Assembly: GCA_024364805.1 (NCBI GenBank)
Contig: CM044507.1
Location: 9,669,115-9,689,896 of the forward strand
Source: Euprymna scolopes
Taxonomy: Eukaryota; Mollusca; Cephalopoda; Sepiida; Sepiolidae
Reading direction: 5' to 3'
Length of the DNA: 20,782 bases
The position numbers and the translations under genes were made by a program. The notes beneath the pieces are model-generated. The model saw only the letters and a program-made list of their open reading frames with translations. It had not been told where the DNA came from and made no database searches. Positions 17,946 through 20,782 of the stretch are shown here, piece by piece (the stretch's first letter is position 1; each line of letters starts with the position of its first letter).

Positions 17946-18754
17946 AGTAGTGACCGCTACATATGGCTGGAACAAATCTTCAGCAGAGACATTTTCATAG
18001 CAATCACAGTTTCAATGCCAACGTTTATCAGAATGAGCAAGCACACAATGTTGCAATTTGACCCTCAGCACACATGCAATAAAGGAAGCATTTTGCGTTC
18101 CATGTGTAATGATACACCAAACAGACTGGAATATTCCAGAATGTCTATATAAGGATTCGTCAGTGAAAATCAAATCAGTTTCTCTTCGGATTTCTTCAGC
18201 TTGACATGTGTTTAATAAACTCCATCCTTGAGCCGTTAAATCACCCACCATGGACTTTATGTACACTACAGACAAAAATCAATCGGTAACTTTCCATGAT
18301 GAGAATTGGGATAGATATTTCACAGCATTCTCAATGAAGCTGTTTTACGTCTGAAGAGACGGAGTCCGGTGTATGTGCTAAGCAAAGGCTACAGTGATAT
18401 TTACTTCTAGAATTGCATCCTGGGCTGCAAAAGTCATTTGATTTTTGTGTTTAGCATGCGTAAAGTCGATAGTGGATGATTTAATGTTTCAAGGACAGAG
18501 TCTCTTAGGCACATATCTGGCTGAAGAAATCTGAAGAGAAACTGATTTGATTTTCACTGGCGAATCCTTATATGGAGACGTTCTGGAATATTCCAGTCTG
18601 TTTGGTGTATCGCTAGGTGTGGATTGCAATGTAGTTCTTTTATTGCATGTGTGCTGATGGGCAAATTGCAACATTGTGTGCTTGTGCGTTGAAACGGTGA
18701 TTGTTCTAGAAATGTCTCCGAAGATTTGTTCTGGCCATATGTAGCAGTCACTAC
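17946..18754. repeat. Approximately 809-bp near-gapless palindrome (fold-back element)
   Basis: The left arm (17946 to about 18345) is the inverted partner of the right arm (about 18355-18754), with the centre near 18350. Perfect stretches include one of about 31 bp containing CTGGAATATTCCAG (18111 region and 18593 region) and one of about 27 bp containing GTGAAAATCAAATCAG. Towards the centre the match weakens but continues (TTAAATCA.CCAC.AT.GACT). Several short frames in the arms mirror each other and share words such as HTCNK and TPNRLEYSR. One arm shows FTDES, which recalls a Tc1/mariner catalytic motif, but this is too little for a family call. Confidence 0.85.
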
Positions 18755-19369
18755 AAGAATAATGATCTCCATTAAGTCAATTTTTTCACTAAAAAATTAC
18801 ATTTTGCCATTTGTGTACAAGAGTATAGCAAAGTGTGCTCAAGCTCACGTATTCTTAATAAGTGAGCACTCTGGGGTTTATATATTTCTTTGCAACCACT
18901 AACACAATGGATGAATGGCACAGTTTGTTTTTTTTACCGGTCGTCCGAGTCGACGAGGTTTGATCATGGCAAGTTTTACACCTTTGCCGCATCTACAGTT
19001 ATACTGCCACATTTTTTTTCGATAGGAGGTTTGCGTTTACCTCTATAAACACACACATGTGTTTAAGTTTTGCCATAGAGGAGGAAGTAGGGGCAGGTCG
19101 AGTAAATAAACAAAAAGTGGCAATAATGCGATGCGCTGATAGGTATCCACTTTTTGGTCAATTTTCTGAACTAAAAGTTGGTTGTGCTTTTTTTTTTTTT
19201 TTGCTTTTTTTTTTTAAGACAATGACAAAGTAAGGATAGTAAATGGCCATGTTGTTTCATTTTCCTTTTCTTACTGATATTCAGTGCTGTCATCCACTCA
19301 GGAAATTGTCAGGAGCAAAATAAATAAATAAATAAATGAAATATTTGATCACTTTAATTGCTTGAACCT
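18755..19369. other. Non-coding spacer between fold-back and LTR
   Basis: It has a GC-rich island at 18936-18962 with a short inverted repeat (TCGTC...GACGA around GTCGAC), T runs near 19190-19216 and an (AAAT)n run at 19320-19338. No gene is recognised. Confidence 0.45.
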
Positions 19370-19999
19370 TGTAGCAGCCGACACCTGCTACATCACAGGC
19401 AGAAGCTAATTCTCACGATTCGAGATTTGAAATCCATTTCTTTCTGGCTTGTCCAATCACAAGCCAGCTCTCGATCACGTGACAGACCATATAAAAGGAG
19501 AAATCTGAAACTCTCAATCGTCTTTCAACCTGACCCTGTCTGGGAGCAGAACGTGAGTACAACAAGCTAACAATGGCTCCCTTCTAACTACCATTTATTT
19601 CTACGTGCTGTACCCACACAAACTTTATTCATCATTCGACAGGACTATTCTCGTAGATACAACTCACACTCACTCACGACAACACGCAAACACACTGAAG
19701 ACTTTTGCCCTTTCTTTCTCCTGCAATTGGCTTCCTTTGCCCCGGGGATTACTAGCTATAAACACGTGTGAACTGAACTATTCTCTCCTCAACAAGCCGG
19801 CAATATATTAATTCTATCTTTACACAAGAACACTTCAATATACTAACCCGTCTCTCTCTTCTAACGCTACTAGCGAAGATGACAAATAAAGTTGTTTATT
19901 AATATAGAATGAAACTCCACTGCATTGTTATCTCATTTCTATATTTTAGTGACCCCGACATGATATGAACAAGCAACCCTATACCGTCTCATTTCTATA
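19370..19999 (+). mobile_element. Near-solo LTR of a Ty3/Gypsy element with primer site, fossil
   Basis: One LTR of 574 bp (19370-19943) begins TGTAGCAGCC and ends CTATA. Inside are CCAAT (19453), an E-box CACGTG (19476-19481), a TATA box (TATAAAAGG, 19490-19498) and AATAAA (19885-19890), so promoter and polyadenylation signals are both present. Three bases later lies a primer-binding site (19947-19964, TAGTGACCCCGACATGAT) nearly complementary to the 3' end of tRNA-Trp, as in CsRn1-type Gypsy elements. After a short leader remnant the last 13 bp of the LTR recur (19987-19999). ACCT flanks both sides (19366-19369 and 20000-20003), a 4-bp target duplication. Almost all of the internal region is absent; the element is inactive. 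Confidence 0.8.
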
Positions 20000-20025
20000 A
20001 CCTAAAACAATTTTTGATTATCTTC

Positions 20026-20744
20026 AAGTTTCGTCACCCGGTATTTACAAAGGTTATGCGCAGAGCTGTCATCTGCACAATGAAATGATTTTTTTTTCTC
20101 TCCAAACTGTATTTTTGTAAATAAGCAAACGAAGAGAAAAATTGAGGTGAACAGATCAATTTTTTTTTTTTTAGAATATGTTTTAAGCAAAAACAATATT
20201 ACATACTTATTTGCTATGTCGGAAATAGTAATATATCCCAAAATTACGAAAATTCATAGAGTAAAAAAAATTTTAAGTAATTTTTACGGAAAATTGAGTA
20301 AAATTGCTTTTTTCGTAAATGTTTTATAGACGATGAAGAGTTTACACACAGGGGACATAACTCGGAACACATATTTTAGATTACATTTTAATGGCGACCA
20401 CTGTTTTAAGTCTTAGAGCGATAGCCCCCCCTTTTTTTTTTTTTTTTTTTTTTTACTAAAGACAATATCAGTTGTTCTACTCAAGGAATTTTCGTAATTT
20501 TGGGATATATTACTATTTTCGACACGTAGTTTTTGCTTAAAACGATATAGTTTAAAAAATAAAGAAATAAATCTGTCGACTATCATAAAAAACACCAAAA
20601 TGGATAATAACCCATTTTTGTTGTTTTGTTCGTCTTCTCATAAAAAATGAATTTGAAAAACAAAAAAAAATTAAAAACAGCTTGTTTCCTTTTGAAGATT
20701 ACTACTCTGCGCAAAACCTTTGTAAACACTGGGTGACGGAACTT
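20026..20744. mobile_element. Fold-back / long inverted-repeat element
   Basis: The left end CGTCACCCGG, then TATTTACAAAGGTTATGC and GCAGAG, pairs with the right end (reverse complement CGTCACCCAG, then TGTTTACAAAGGTTTTGC and GCAGAG). Further in, 20223-20255 and 20486-20518 are a perfect 33-bp inverted match (AAATAGTAATATATCCC and onward), with TTTTAAGCAAAAAC also shared by both arms. Between these blocks the arms differ in length and sequence. There is no transposase, and no clear target duplication was found. C7 plus a T run lies at 20425-20454 in the centre. Confidence 0.75.
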
Positions 20745-20753
20745 TATAACCCA

Positions 20754-20782
20754 TTATATATATATATATATATATATATATA
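20754..20782. repeat. (TA)n microsatellite at window edge
   Basis: TA run cut by the end of the window. Confidence 0.9.

Noticed and set aside
17937-18275. Frames in the palindrome arms as possible Tc1/mariner transposase (FTDES word)
   Set aside because: A single short motif, different in the second arm, with no further catalytic blocks or spacing; treated as non-coding fold-back DNA.
20754-20782. Target duplication or end of the fold-back element in the terminal TA run
   Set aside because: It is a plain microsatellite cut by the window edge; no match to the left flank at 20000-20025.

Overview
The window looks like AT-rich invertebrate nuclear DNA, most likely from a cephalopod (octopus-like) mollusc. 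That is an inference from four things: one very long single-exon C2H2 zinc-finger gene, many (TA)n and (TG)n microsatellites, a dense mixture of old mobile elements (Ty3/Gypsy gag and pol remnants, a Merlin transposase fragment, RTE-like and other LINE ends), and a Gypsy gag remnant of a kind I associate with cephalopods. No bacterial signals (operons, ribosome binding sites) are present.

Layout. 1-5140 is non-coding: AT-rich sequence, RTE-like LINE ends (about 1060-1318 minus, 1720-2166 plus), a dispersed repeat called X here (tandem at 1329-1660, again at 4804-5016 and 16960-17121), microsatellites, a possible SINE at 3235-3365 and a perfect 36-bp tandem duplication at 4450-4521. 5142-7424 (minus) is the only convincing intact protein-coding gene: 760 residues with a basic N-terminus, nine tandem nonapeptides encoded by a 27-bp minisatellite, and 17 C2H2 zinc fingers. 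It has a good Kozak context and a polyadenylation signal about 110 bp past the stop. 7425-10640 is mostly featureless AT-rich DNA with a possible hAT-like miniature element at 8221-8633 and a purine tract at 10119-10201. 10650 to about 12110 is a Ty3/Gypsy integrase fossil followed by an LTR-like segment. 12119-12320 is a further RTE-like head. 13517-13825 is the C-terminal end of a Merlin (IS1016-like) transposase, surrounded by inverted and tandem copies of one repeat family (13484-14735). 15505-15910 is a Gypsy gag fossil and 16555-16797 a 5'-truncated LINE end with a poly(A) tail.

The last 3.7 kb is the most structured part. It holds a 704-bp terminal-inverted-repeat element (17122-17825) with a 9-bp target duplication, inserted into a copy of repeat X; an approximately 809-bp near-gapless palindrome (17946-18754); an almost solo LTR with a tRNA-Trp-type primer site and a 4-bp target duplication (19370-19999); and a fold-back element (20026-20744). 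The internal sequence of the 704-bp element recurs next to the Merlin transposase fragment, which suggests that these elements are Merlin-derived miniature elements. Apart from the zinc-finger protein, a presumed nuclear DNA-binding regulator, nothing here forms a working pathway. The main interest is the modular architecture of that protein and the cluster of long inverted repeats.
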